Shown piece after piece: positions 33,980 through 42,669 of a stretch of DNA of 64,000 nucleotides. Location of the stretch: contig JAHCML010000004.1 in the NCBI GenBank assembly GCA_019192455.1, positions 1-64,000 on the forward strand, given 5' to 3'. This stretch comes from Alphaproteobacteria bacterium SS10. GTDB taxonomy: Bacteria; Pseudomonadota; Alphaproteobacteria; TMED2. Numbering within the stretch: position 1 is the stretch's first letter; the number at the start of each line of letters is the position of its first letter. Position numbers and translations under genes: made by a program. The notes below the pieces were generated by a model. It was not told the DNA's origin. It worked only from the letters and a program-made list of their open reading frames with translations, and searched no databases.

Positions 33980-34933
33980 ATGGCCAAGGCAGCGACCCTA
34001 GATGCCGTGCGTGATGCGCGGCTTAGGCGTTGGGCGGCCTATGCCAGCGTGACCGTCGCTGTGACCCTGATTGGGGCGAAGATTTTTGCCTTTGTTAGTT
34101 CCAACAGCATTGGCGTCTTGGTCAGCTTGATCGATAGTTTCCTCGATCTACTGGCCTCCTCGATCATCTTGCTGAGCGTTATGTACGCGCAGCGTCCAGC
34201 GGATCGCTCGCACCGGTTTGGCCATGGCAAGGCGGAGCCGGTAGCCGCCCTAGCCCAGTCCGGCTTTATCGCGGGCTCTGCCATTTTTGTGGCCATCGAA
34301 ACCCTGAACCGGGTAATTGAACCGCAAGCCGTTGGCCCCACCACGCCGGCCATCGCCACCTTGGTGTTCTCGATTGTCCTGACCAGCTGCCTTGTCGCCT
34401 GGCAAAGTTGGGTGGGGGCACGCACCGGGTCAGTCGCGATCCAAGCCGATCGCGCCCATTATGTGGGCGATGTCTTGATGAACTTGGCGATCATCTCCGC
34501 CCTGTTTCTCACTGATTTCACGGGTAAATCCGGTTTCGACACCGGCTTGGCCGCCTTTGCCATTCTGTACTGGCTTTGGAATGCCTGGAAGATCGGCTAC
34601 CGCGCCTTCCACCTGCTTTTGGATCATGAACAACCGGCCGAGGTTCGGGATCGGATTATCGAGATCGTTACCGCCCATAACCATGCGGATGACATCCATG
34701 ACCTCAGAACCAGAAGCGATGGCACCACCTTGTTCATTGAGTTCCATTTGGAGATGGATGGGGAGATGACAATCGCCGAGGCACACCATGTGACGGATGC
34801 GCTGGAGGCCGATTTGATCGGTGCATTTCCCAATGCTGAGATCATCATCCATCAGGAGCCAGCGGGCATTGATGATGAGCGGCTGGATACGCGGCTGGGT
34901 GTCGATGCCCGTCAGGGACGCCTGTTCAACTAA
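33980..34933 (+). CDS. Cation diffusion facilitator transporter (FieF-like)
   Basis: A 317-residue CDF exporter with six predicted membrane helices and a C-terminal cytoplasmic metallo-chaperone-like domain (about 215-300). Metal-site motifs match YiiP/FieF: DSFLD in helix 2 and HYVGD in helix 5 (His and Asp four residues apart), plus HRFGHGKAEP. CDF proteins export Zn, Fe, Mn or Co by proton antiport. Convergence with mntR (21-nt gap) and closeness to sitABCD suggest manganese or iron as substrate, which is inference. It lies 32 nt downstream of pdxH and may be co-transcribed with it. Confidence 0.9.
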   Translation: MAKAATLDAVRDARLRRWAAYASVTVAVTLIGAKIFAFVSSNSIGVLVSLIDSFLDLLASSIILLSVMYAQRPADRSHRFGHGKAEPVAALAQSGFIAGSAIFVAIETLNRVIEPQAVGPTTPAIATLVFSIVLTSCLVAWQSWVGARTGSVAIQADRAHYVGDVLMNLAIISALFLTDFTGKSGFDTGLAAFAILYWLWNAWKIGYRAFHLLLDHEQPAEVRDRIIEIVTAHNHADDIHDLRTRSDGTTLFIEFHLEMDGEMTIAEAHHVTDALEADLIGAFPNAEIIIHQEPAGIDDERLDTRLGVDARQGRLFN

Positions 34934-34954
34934 GCCAAACCGGCCAAGCCGCTG

Positions 34955-35416
34955 CTATCGCTTGCCCTTCTTAGATACTTCACGCTGGAAGGCGGCGATG
35001 GTCTCTTCGCTGACATGGTGTTCAATGCCCTCGGCATCGATCTCCGCAATCTCCCGGCTGATGCCCAGGGTCATCAGGAAATCCACGACCAGCTTGTGCC
35101 GCTTGCGCGAGGCGATGGCCATTTCGCGGCCAGCCTTGGTCAGGAAGATTGAGCGATAGGGGCGCTTATCGACCAAGCCATCACGGACCAGTCGTTGTAG
35201 GGCACTGTTCACCGTGGCGGGTGTCACGCTCAACCGCTCTGCTAAGTCAGTGACCCGTGCCTCGCCCATATTATCGATTAGGTCGGCGATCAGTTCGACA
35301 TAGTCTTCCGCCATCTCCCGTTGATGGGCATCGCGCAACGCTTCAAACCGGCGGGCCTGGCGCCGGGCATCCTGCATTTCATTTAGTGGTAAGCCATCCT
35401 GATTGGGGTCTGCCAC
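34955..35416 (-). CDS. mntR: Manganese-responsive regulator MntR (DtxR family)
   Basis: A 153-residue DtxR/MntR repressor. The winged helix includes ARVTDLAERLSVTPATVNSALQRLVRDGLVDKRPYRSIFLT. The metal site is recognisable in EDYVELI and in the C-terminal helix EIDAEGIEHHVSEETI (Glu and His ligands of MntR). It lacks the SH3-like third domain of DtxR, as MntR does. It is divergent from sitABCD, with a DtxR-type inverted repeat in between, and should repress that Mn importer when manganese is ample. It converges on a CDF exporter gene. Confidence 0.93.
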   Translation of the reverse strand: MADPNQDGLPLNEMQDARRQARRFEALRDAHQREMAEDYVELIADLIDNMGEARVTDLAERLSVTPATVNSALQRLVRDGLVDKRPYRSIFLTKAGREMAIASRKRHKLVVDFLMTLGISREIAEIDAEGIEHHVSEETIAAFQREVSKKGKR

Positions 35417-35517
35417 GGTTGTTATTCCAGCCTGCTTGCAAATTGTTGCGCTTGGTTTTTCAGCGGCTTAGGGGTGTTTCTTTTACTTTTCAACGACCTA
35501 AGGCCTAGCCATAAAAA

Positions 35518-35533
35518 TTTAGGCAAGGCTAAA
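35518..35533. promoter_or_regulatory. Probable MntR operator between mntR and sitA
   Basis: TTTAG-6 nt-CTAAA (centre GCAAGG) is an inverted repeat of the DtxR/MntR style (TTAGG..CTAA half sites). It lies 13 nt upstream of the sitA -35 element and 101 nt from the mntR start. A second near-palindrome (CTAAGGCCTAG, 35498-35508) lies next to it on the mntR side and may be a second site. Confidence 0.6.
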
Positions 35534-35545
35534 ACTTTTAGATTA

Positions 35546-35573
35546 TTGACGCAACACCCTGCTCACCTAAATT
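35546..35573 (+). promoter_or_regulatory. sigma-70-type promoter of sitABCD
   Basis: TTGACG and TAAATT are separated by 16 nt, about 35 nt upstream of the sitA start, directly after the inverted repeat proposed as MntR operator. Confidence 0.55.
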
Positions 35574-35608
35574 ACGAATCATCAGTTTGATTGATGCAAG
35601 AGCTTAAA

Positions 35609-36577
35609 ATGCAGGTCTCACGCCGCCTTTTTATCGTTAGTGCCTTAGCACTTAGCCTTGTCTTCTCGCCCGTCAGTGCAGAAGCAACGGGTAAGCCATA
35701 TCGAATCGTTGCGACGACCGGCATGCTGGCTGACCTGATTCAGGTCATCGGCGGCGAAGTGGTTCAGGTCCAGGCGCTAATGGGCCCGGGTATTGATCCC
35801 CATGCCTATCGCCAGACCCGTTCCGACATTGTGGCCATGGCCAATGCCGATCTGGTGATCTGGCACGGCCTCTATCTTGAGGCGCAGCTTGAGGATTTCA
35901 TGGCCGAGCTGGGCGAGCGTCAGGCCGTCGTGGCCTTAGGCGATCAGGTGTCGACGGATCAGCTGCTGGCCCATGACGATTATGATGGGCGCTACGATCC
36001 CCACGTCTGGATGAACCCCGTGCTTTGGGGGCAGGTGGTGGATGCCGCCGTTGCCGCGTTGTCTCAGAATTTCCCACGGGATGCCGAACTGTTCGCTACC
36101 AATGCTGATAGCTATCGAGGTGAGCTTGCCGCCCTAGCAACCTATGCCGATACGGTGTTGGCGACGGTACCTGAGGCTGCCCGCGTGCTAATCAGCGCCC
36201 ATGACGCCTTCAACTACTTTGGCGATGCCTATGGCTTCGACGTGGTCGGTATTCAGGGCATCTCAACGGAGAGCGAAGCAGGGCTACGCCGGATCGAGGC
36301 GCTCGTTGATCGACTGGTCGAGGATGACGTCCGCGCTGTCTTTGTTGAGAGTTCGGTTGCTGATCGGAATGTGCGGGCATTGATTGAAGGGGCCGCCGCG
36401 CGAGGCCATGAGGTCAGCATTGGCGGTGAATTATTCTCCGATGCTATGGGCCCTGCCGGTACCTATGAGGGCAGCTATCTCGGCATGATTGACCATAACG
36501 CGACCACCATCACCCGTGCACTGGGTGGCGAGGCCCCTGCCCAGGGGCGTCTCGGTAAGCTTGGTATCGAGGGCTAA
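35609..36577 (+). CDS. sitA: Manganese ABC transporter, periplasmic metal-binding protein
   Basis: A 322-residue cluster A-I solute-binding protein with a signal peptide (MQVSRRLFIVSALALSLVFSP, cleavage near SAEA). The four metal ligands of Mn/Fe-type proteins are visible: His in GIDPHAY, His in DPHVWMN, Glu in STESEAGL and Asp in GMIDHN. A long His-rich loop, typical of Zn-specific ZnuA, is missing. This and the neighbouring mntR support manganese (or ferrous iron). AAGAG is 6 nt before the ATG at 35609; earlier in-frame starts at 35591 and 35594 fit less well. It is the first gene of sitABCD, with 4 nt to sitB. Confidence 0.92.
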   Translation: MQVSRRLFIVSALALSLVFSPVSAEATGKPYRIVATTGMLADLIQVIGGEVVQVQALMGPGIDPHAYRQTRSDIVAMANADLVIWHGLYLEAQLEDFMAELGERQAVVALGDQVSTDQLLAHDDYDGRYDPHVWMNPVLWGQVVDAAVAALSQNFPRDAELFATNADSYRGELAALATYADTVLATVPEAARVLISAHDAFNYFGDAYGFDVVGIQGISTESEAGLRRIEALVDRLVEDDVRAVFVESSVADRNVRALIEGAAARGHEVSIGGELFSDAMGPAGTYEGSYLGMIDHNATTITRALGGEAPAQGRLGKLGIEG

Positions 36578-36581
36578 TCGG

Positions 36582-37361
36582 ATGTTGATGGCCCGGCAGC
36601 TTAAACCAGCGCTTGATCCGGATATCCGTGATGCAGCCCTCGCCGTGCGTGGGTTGACGGTTAGCTATGGTGCGCGGCCGGTCATCTTCTCTGTCGACCT
36701 GACGGTGCCCAAAGGCGCCATGATGGCCATTGTTGGTCCTAACGGTGCGGGCAAGTCGACCCTGATTAAGGGGGCGCTTGGCATTCAGCCTGCGATGGCT
36801 GGCACCGCCTCAATGTTTGGTAAAGCGGTGTCAGATGCCCGCGATCAGTTTGCTTATGTGCCCCAGCGCGCTGCCGTTGACTGGGATTTCCCGGTTCGGG
36901 TGCTGGATGTGGTGTTGATGGGTGCGTATCGACGCCTGGGGCCGTTTAGATGGACCGGAAAGGCTGAACGCGACTTGGCCATGACTTGCCTTGAACAGGT
37001 TGGCATGACTGATTTTGCCACGCGTCAGATCGGTGCCCTATCCGGCGGGCAGCAGCAACGCGTCTTCCTCGCCCGTGCCCTGGCACAGCAGGCTGACCTA
37101 CTAATCTTGGATGAGCCCTTTGCCGGCGTTGATGCCGCGACTGAGCAGGCGATTATCGGTGTCCTCCGCAACCTTCGTGACCAGGGTAAGACGGTGCTGG
37201 CCGTCCATCATGACCTCAACACGCTTGGTGACTATTTCGACAGGGTTTTGATGATCAACACCCAGTGCATCGCTGAGGGGCCCATGGCCACCACGCTCAC
37301 CGATGACAATCTGAAGGTCACCTATGGTGGCCAGCTGGAGCAGCTCGCAGCTTCCGCGTGA
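36582..37361 (+). CDS. sitB: Manganese ABC transporter, ATP-binding protein
   Basis: A 259-residue ABC ATPase. Walker A reads GPNGAGKST, the Q-loop is in YVPQRAAVDWDFP, the signature is LSGGQQQR, Walker B reads LLILDEPFAGVD, and the H-loop is in VHHDLN. The YVPQR...DWDFPV sequence is typical of metal-type (cluster A-I) transporters. It energises uptake through SitC/SitD. The start at 36582 has GAGGG 8 nt upstream and lies 4 nt after sitA; the stop overlaps the sitC start by one base. Confidence 0.95.
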   Translation: MLMARQLKPALDPDIRDAALAVRGLTVSYGARPVIFSVDLTVPKGAMMAIVGPNGAGKSTLIKGALGIQPAMAGTASMFGKAVSDARDQFAYVPQRAAVDWDFPVRVLDVVLMGAYRRLGPFRWTGKAERDLAMTCLEQVGMTDFATRQIGALSGGQQQRVFLARALAQQADLLILDEPFAGVDAATEQAIIGVLRNLRDQGKTVLAVHHDLNTLGDYFDRVLMINTQCIAEGPMATTLTDDNLKVTYGGQLEQLAASA

Positions 37362-38581
37362 TGGATCTCTCGCTTCTTTTAAATGCCCTGATCCTGTGGG
37401 CCGGATACAACACGGCGATTGTGTCTATTGGTGCGGCTTTGCTTGGTGCCGCCGGCGGCGCCATTGGCAGTTTCATCCTGCTGCGGCGCCAGGCGATGGT
37501 CTCCGACGCCATAAGCCATGCAACCCTGCCTGGTGTGGCGCTTGCCTTTATCATCATGGCGGCAGCGGGTGGTGATGGTCGCTTCTTGCCCGGCCTCCTA
37601 TTGGGCGCGGCGGTCACGGCGGGGTTGGGCCTGCTTGCCGTTGAATGGATGGGACGCCGCACCCGGCTGCCAGAGGATGCGGCCATTGGGGCTGTCCTCT
37701 CTGTCACCTTCGGCATTGGTATCGTTGCCCTTACCGTGATTCAGACCATGGGTATTGGCAAGCCGGCGGGGCTGGAGGGATTTCTGCTGGGTAATGCGGC
37801 GGCGATGCTCGCCTCTGAGGCGGTGATGGTGCTGGTCGGTGCGGCGTTGGCGTCGCTCGGTATCTTTCTGTTTCAGCGGCGCATGCTGATCACCGCCTTT
37901 GATCCAGCTTATGCCCGTTCGGTTGGCATCGATTTGAAGGTGACCGACCGGGTGATGATGGCACTCGCCCTTGGCATCACCGTGATCGGCTTGAAGCTGG
38001 TCGGCCTGGTTCTAATCGTGGCGCTGATGATCATCCCGCCCGTCGCCGCCCGTTTCTGGACGGAGCGCGCGGATCACATGGTTCTAACCGGTGGTGGGTT
38101 GGGAGCTTTAGGCGGATATCTTGGTACGGCCATCTCTGCCAGCGGTGAGGGGTTGCCGACAGGATCAATCATCGTTTTGGTCCTGGCTGGCCTGTTTGTG
38201 TTGTCGCTGCTATTCGCCCCCGCCCGTGGCCTGGTGGCCGCCAAATCGGCCCAATGGCGCTACCGGCAGGCAGTACGTCAGCGCCAGGGTTTGCTCGCCA
38301 TCGCCGGGGGCAAACCGGTGCACGATCGCAGCATACGCCGTGCCCTGCAGCAGGTGGCGTTTCTGGATGATAAGGGCAGTCCGACCGAGGCTGGTCACCT
38401 GGCCGCCGGTGATGCGGCGCTGGATGAGGCGCGCTGGACCTTGTTCCGGCATCATAATCCCGCCGCCGCATTGGCCAGGGGCTATGATGGTATTACCTCA
38501 ATCAACCAACTGCTAACGGCGGATGAGATCGCCTGGCTCGACCGTCAGATGGCCCCGAAAGCGAATGGGGTGCCAGGATGA
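37361..38581 (+). CDS. sitC: Manganese ABC transporter permease with C-terminal DtxR-like extension
   Basis: A 406-residue ABC-3 family permease with eight or nine membrane helices in the first 285 residues (LLRRQAMVSDAISHATLPGVALAF is the conserved cytoplasmic region). The usual family length is about 280. The extra 120 residues are cytoplasmic: a basic helix (about 290-315), then a helical stretch RSIRRALQQVAFLDDKGSPTEAGHLAAGDAAL and NQLLTADEIAWLDRQM. This order resembles the winged-helix and dimerisation segments of DtxR-type regulators, as in known permease-repressor fusions, though it is degenerate and by eye only. The ATG at 37361 overlaps the sitB stop and the 3' end overlaps the sitD start. 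Confidence 0.9.
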   Translation: MDLSLLLNALILWAGYNTAIVSIGAALLGAAGGAIGSFILLRRQAMVSDAISHATLPGVALAFIIMAAAGGDGRFLPGLLLGAAVTAGLGLLAVEWMGRRTRLPEDAAIGAVLSVTFGIGIVALTVIQTMGIGKPAGLEGFLLGNAAAMLASEAVMVLVGAALASLGIFLFQRRMLITAFDPAYARSVGIDLKVTDRVMMALALGITVIGLKLVGLVLIVALMIIPPVAARFWTERADHMVLTGGGLGALGGYLGTAISASGEGLPTGSIIVLVLAGLFVLSLLFAPARGLVAAKSAQWRYRQAVRQRQGLLAIAGGKPVHDRSIRRALQQVAFLDDKGSPTEAGHLAAGDAALDEARWTLFRHHNPAAALARGYDGITSINQLLTADEIAWLDRQMAPKANGVPG

Positions 38582-39489
38582 ACGAGTTTGTTGCTCTCAG
38601 CCTGATCCCCATCCTTATTGGTGTGCTGGCCGCCCTGACCTGCGCTTTACCAGGCAACTTTCTGCTGCTGCGGCGGCAGGCGCTCATCGGTGATGCGATC
38701 AGCCATGTGGTGCTGCCCGGTATCGTGGTTGGATTTCTAATCAGTGGCGCTGTGACTACCTGGCCTATGCTGCTCGGTGCCGCCGTCGCTGCGGTTATCG
38801 CCGTGACCCTGATCGAGTTGATCCGCCAGATTGGCAAGGTTGAGGCGGGTGCTGCCATGGGCGTCGTCTTCACCAGCATGTTTGCCGCTGGCGTATTGCT
38901 GTTAGAGATCACGGATACAAGCCAGGTGCACCTGGATGTTGAACACGCACTCTATGGCAATCTGGAGAGCCTGATCTGGTTAAGTGGGACGAGCTGGGGC
39001 TCAATCTTTGATCCGGCGGCTCTGGCAGACTTACCGGCGGCCTTTTGGCGAGTTATGGCCGCGCTGGCCCTTGTCGCTTCATTCATTGCTGTCTTCTGGC
39101 GGGTCCTGAAGATCTCAACCTTCGATCCCGCCTATGCTGCGACGCTGGGTATTCCGGTCCGATTGCTCAGCTTTGCCCTGGTAGTGTTGGTTTCGATTGC
39201 CGCTGTCGCCGCGTTTGATGCGGTGGGATCGATCATCGTGATTGCGATGATGATTTGCCCACCCGCTGCGGCCAGGTTGATGACCGACCAGCTGGGCCGT
39301 CAGATTGCCTGGTCATGCTTGTTTGCTGTTCTCTCAGCCGTGGCGGGCTACGCCCTGGCTGGCTACGGACCGATCTGGCTTGGCTTCGACAATGCCGTCA
39401 GCGCAGCGGGCATGATCGCGGCCGTCAGCGGCGCCGTTCTCTTATTGGCTTGTTGCTACGGGCCGCACCGCCAGCGCCTGGCCGCATAA
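38578..39489 (+). CDS. sitD: Manganese ABC transporter permease, second subunit
   Basis: A 303-residue ABC-3 family permease of normal length with about eight membrane helices. Conserved parts are LLRRQALIGDAISHVVLPGIVVGFL near the N-terminus, KISTFDPAYAATLGIPVRL (coupling region) and VGSIIVIAMMICPPAAARLMTDQL. It pairs with SitC to form the channel of the Mn transporter. The start overlaps the sitC stop (ATGA), indicating coupled translation. No C-terminal extension is present here. Confidence 0.94.
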   Translation: MNEFVALSLIPILIGVLAALTCALPGNFLLLRRQALIGDAISHVVLPGIVVGFLISGAVTTWPMLLGAAVAAVIAVTLIELIRQIGKVEAGAAMGVVFTSMFAAGVLLLEITDTSQVHLDVEHALYGNLESLIWLSGTSWGSIFDPAALADLPAAFWRVMAALALVASFIAVFWRVLKISTFDPAYAATLGIPVRLLSFALVVLVSIAAVAAFDAVGSIIVIAMMICPPAAARLMTDQLGRQIAWSCLFAVLSAVAGYALAGYGPIWLGFDNAVSAAGMIAAVSGAVLLLACCYGPHRQRLAA

Positions 39490-39700
39490 ACCAGTTTAGT
39501 TTGGGTGGTCTATTGCCCAGGCAATACTCTGGGATCGGGTCCTAAGAACGACTACCGGGGCACACGATAAACCGTTCATCCATCGCGCAGGGGGGATGGA
39601 TGCATGGCTCTTCTGCAGAAAATTGGTTTGCCAATCTACCCAACTTCCGTTGTTTTGCGCGCCCATTGGCGCCAATCGCGCCGGAGATGGACAAGCTATT

Positions 39701-40216
39701 ATGCAAGATGATCGTACGGTAAGAGTTCTGCGCTCTGGCCCCAATCGATGCCAACGAGATGCGAGGCTTGAGATTCCAGGCGGGCTGCTGCCAAAAATTG
39801 GCGGCTGGTTAAACCGCAATGTCGCTGGGCCAGTCGCGCGCCATATCGCAACAGACAAGTTCGTGCTTAGGACTGGTAAAGTCCTGACTGCAGCGATGTT
39901 TGGTACGATGTACGCGGCAGACGCTGGGATTGTGGACTACAGCATTGCCAAGCCGGTTGTGCGCACTTTAATCCCGCTATCGATTGGTTCCTTAACTATC
40001 ACCATGGTGCCTTGGATGGCGGGTCGCCAGCGGACCGCTGCTTTCTTTGAGATGCTTCCGAACAGCCCCGTCCACGCCCGCTCACGGTACTATGAAAGAC
40101 TGGCAAACCGCTTGAACCAACGCGGCAATTTCTATGGTGCGGACAACGCGGAGCGGACGGCCCAGAAGTTGCGGGCGCATGTGGACGAGCACATAAACTA
40201 TCGCCCCAGAATCTGA
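39701..40216 (+). CDS. Hypothetical protein with two possible membrane helices
   Basis: A 171-residue protein I do not recognise. Two moderately hydrophobic stretches, around VLTAAMFGTMYAADAG and VVRTLIPLSIGSLTITMVPWMAG, could be membrane helices. The C-terminal 50 residues are charged (SRYYERLANRLNQRGNFYGADNAERTAQKLRAHVDEHI) and likely helical. The ATG at 39701 is used; the frame is open 35 codons further upstream, with a Cys-rich sequence that looks non-coding. It lies alone between sitD (211 nt) and uvrD (146 nt). Moderate confidence that it is a gene. Confidence 0.5.
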   Translation: MQDDRTVRVLRSGPNRCQRDARLEIPGGLLPKIGGWLNRNVAGPVARHIATDKFVLRTGKVLTAAMFGTMYAADAGIVDYSIAKPVVRTLIPLSIGSLTITMVPWMAGRQRTAAFFEMLPNSPVHARSRYYERLANRLNQRGNFYGADNAERTAQKLRAHVDEHINYRPRI

Positions 40217-40271
40217 AGCCTTTGATCGATAGTCGTTCTGCAAGACATATGAACAAGCACAAAAGGCAGTG

Positions 40272-40294
40272 TGGCTTTTTACACAGAAAAGCCA
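40272..40294. other. Perfect inverted repeat upstream of uvrD
   Basis: TGGCTTTT-7 nt-AAAAGCCA, an 8-bp perfect stem, lies 55 nt past the hypothetical gene and 69 nt before uvrD. The sequence after it on the plus strand is T-rich (GAATGTTCTTGTTTTGATC) but the T-run is not immediate. It could be a weak terminator for the upstream gene or an operator. Confidence 0.4.
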
Positions 40295-40324
40295 GAATGT
40301 TCTTGTTTTGATCTTTTTGTCGGG

Positions 40325-40352
40325 TTGGTCCTTGGCCGACCGTTGCTATATT
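40325..40352 (+). promoter_or_regulatory. uvrD: Promoter of uvrD, placed for leaderless transcription
   Basis: TTGGTC and TATATT lie 16 nt apart. The -10 element ends 10 nt before the uvrD ATG, so the transcript should begin within a few bases of the start codon. No Shine-Dalgarno sequence lies between the two. Confidence 0.55.
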
Positions 40353-40362
40353 CCTCAACATC

Positions 40363-42669
40363 ATGAGTGAGCCTGCCCAAAATCCCGATGCCGGGGTTCC
40401 GCCTTCGGCTGCTGAACCGCCCTATCTTGACGGCCTAAACCCGCCGCAACGTGAGGCTGTGCTGACCACTGAGGGGCCGGTCCTTGTGCTGGCCGGTGCC
40501 GGAACCGGTAAGACCCGCGCCCTGACCACCCGTTTGGCCCATTTGCTGGCGACGCGTAAGGCAGCGCCGCATCAAATCCTGGCCGTAACCTTCACCAATA
40601 AAGCGGCCCGTGAGATGCGGGAGCGGGTTGGCGGTTTGTTAGGTGTGCCGGTTGAGGGTTGGTGGCTGGGAACGTTCCACGCCCTTTGTGCCCGCATGCT
40701 CCGCCGGAATGCGGAGTTGGTGGGCTTACGCTCTGACTTCACCATCATCGATGCCGATGACCAGATCCGCCTGCTGAAGCAGATCATGGAGGCGGAGAAT
40801 GTCGACCTAAAGGCCTGGCCACCCCGGGTGTTGATGGGTGTGATCCAGCGCTGGAAGGATCGTGGGCTGACCCCGGACAAGTTAAGCCGGGCCGATGCCG
40901 GCGACCTGGCTGGCGGGCGCCTCAATGACATCTATGCCCAGTATCAGGCGCGGCTTCAGACGCTGAATGCTTGTGACTTCGGCGACCTGCTGCTGCACAT
41001 GCTGACGATCTTTCAGGACCCAGCCAATGCTGAGGCACTGCAGGGTTATCATCGGCAGTTCAAATACATCCTGGTTGATGAGTATCAGGACACCAATGTC
41101 GCCCAATACATGTGGCTGCGTCTGCTGGCCCAGGCCTCAAAGAACATCTGCTGTGTTGGTGATGATGATCAATCGATCTATGGCTGGCGCGGGGCTGAGG
41201 TTGGCAACATCCTCCGCTTTGAAGAAGACTTCCCAGGTGCTGCCGTCATCCGGTTGGAAGAGAATTACCGTTCCACCAGCCACATCCTTGCCTGCGCTGC
41301 CGGGGTAATTGCCCATAACCAAGGGCGCCTCGGAAAGACGCTGTGGACCAATGCCGATGGCGGTGAGAAGGTTCGGGTGCGCAGCGTTTGGGACGGTGAG
41401 GAAGAGGCCCGTTGGGTCGGTGATGAGGTTGAAGCCCTGCAAACCAAGGGTGAGAGCCTTGCTGATATGGCCGTGCTAGTGCGTGCTGGCTTCCAAACCC
41501 GGGAGTTTGAAGAGCGGTTTATGACCCTCGGCATCCCCTACATCGTTGTGGGTGGTGCGCGGTTCTATGAACGGCAGGAAATTCGGGACGCGCTTGCCTA
41601 TCTACGCGTTGTCGCCCAACCCGCCGATGATCTGGCCTTTGAACGGATCATCAATAAGCCTAAGCGAGGCATTGGGGCCAAGACCCTACAGAACCTGCAA
41701 ATCGCTGCCCGGGATATGGGCGTGCCGCTGGCCGAGGCCACTTGGCGCCTAACCGAAACCGATGCCTTAAAGGGCAAGACACGAACCACCCTGCGCGGGC
41801 TAATGGAAGACTTTGCCCGTTGGCGTGGGTTGGTTGAGACCGAGGATCACACCGATCTCGCCAAGATCGTGCTGGAGGAGAGTGGCTATACCGCTATGTG
41901 GATGGCGGATAAGTCGCCCGAGGCACCGGGACGCCTTGAGAACCTGAAGGAACTCGTCAGCGCGATGGAAGAGTTTGAGAGCCTGCAAGGCTTCCTCGAA
42001 CACGTCTCTCTGGTGATGGAAAATCAGGAGAATGCGGCCGATGCCTCGATCACCCTGATGACCCTGCACGGTGCGAAGGGTTTGGAGTTCGATACCGTCT
42101 TCCTCCCCGGTTGGGAGGAGGGGGTGTTCCCCAACCAACGCGCGATGGATGAGAATGGGATCGCCGGGCTAGAGGAAGAGCGGCGTCTCGCCTATGTCGG
42201 CATTACCCGGGCGCGGCAGCGGGCGATCATCACCCATGCTGGCAATCGTCGCATTCATGGCTCTTGGACCGCATCCATCCCGTCACGTTTTGTCGATGAG
42301 CTGCCGGATGAGCATGCGGATGTTGAGGCCGAAAGCCCGGTCACGAGCGAGAAGATCGGCTGGGGCAGAGGCTTTGGCGGTGCGGATTGGTCAAAGATTG
42401 GCCAACAGCCAAGCGCATCGGCGGCCCGCCTGCGTGATGCCATTACCGATGCCCGTAAGCTGCAGCCGCGCGAACGGGTGCCGGATTACGAGGTGCCCAA
42501 GCGGGATCGCCCTAACATCGCCTTCCGGCCCGGCGACCGTGTGTTCCATGACAAGTTCGGCTATGGCACCGTGACCGGCGTCGATAACGACAAGCTCAAG
42601 GTCAATTTTGACCATACGGGCGAGAAGAAGCTGATGGATAGCTTCCTCAAATTGGCCAGCGACGTATGA
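40363..42669 (+). CDS. uvrD: UvrD/PcrA-type DNA helicase II
   Basis: A 768-residue SF1A helicase for nucleotide-excision and mismatch repair and for clearing RecA or stalled polymerase from DNA. Motifs in order: Q-motif LNPPQREAV, Walker A GAGTGKTR (Lys50), TFTNKAAREM, ILVDEYQDTN, GDDDQSIYGWRGA, LEENYRST, TLHGAKGLEFDTVFLPGWEEGVFP and YVGITRAR. The C-terminal 50 residues (FRPGDRVFHDKFGYGTVTGVD..KLKVNFDHTGEKKLMDSFLKL) form the Tudor-like domain that binds RNA polymerase in PcrA. The promoter position and lack of a ribosome binding site suggest a leaderless mRNA. The stop overlaps the prmA start by 4 nt. Confidence 0.97.
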   Translation: MSEPAQNPDAGVPPSAAEPPYLDGLNPPQREAVLTTEGPVLVLAGAGTGKTRALTTRLAHLLATRKAAPHQILAVTFTNKAAREMRERVGGLLGVPVEGWWLGTFHALCARMLRRNAELVGLRSDFTIIDADDQIRLLKQIMEAENVDLKAWPPRVLMGVIQRWKDRGLTPDKLSRADAGDLAGGRLNDIYAQYQARLQTLNACDFGDLLLHMLTIFQDPANAEALQGYHRQFKYILVDEYQDTNVAQYMWLRLLAQASKNICCVGDDDQSIYGWRGAEVGNILRFEEDFPGAAVIRLEENYRSTSHILACAAGVIAHNQGRLGKTLWTNADGGEKVRVRSVWDGEEEARWVGDEVEALQTKGESLADMAVLVRAGFQTREFEERFMTLGIPYIVVGGARFYERQEIRDALAYLRVVAQPADDLAFERIINKPKRGIGAKTLQNLQIAARDMGVPLAEATWRLTETDALKGKTRTTLRGLMEDFARWRGLVETEDHTDLAKIVLEESGYTAMWMADKSPEAPGRLENLKELVSAMEEFESLQGFLEHVSLVMENQENAADASITLMTLHGAKGLEFDTVFLPGWEEGVFPNQRAMDENGIAGLEEERRLAYVGITRARQRAIITHAGNRRIHGSWTASIPSRFVDELPDEHADVEAESPVTSEKIGWGRGFGGADWSKIGQQPSASAARLRDAITDARKLQPRERVPDYEVPKRDRPNIAFRPGDRVFHDKFGYGTVTGVDNDKLKVNFDHTGEKKLMDSFLKLASDV

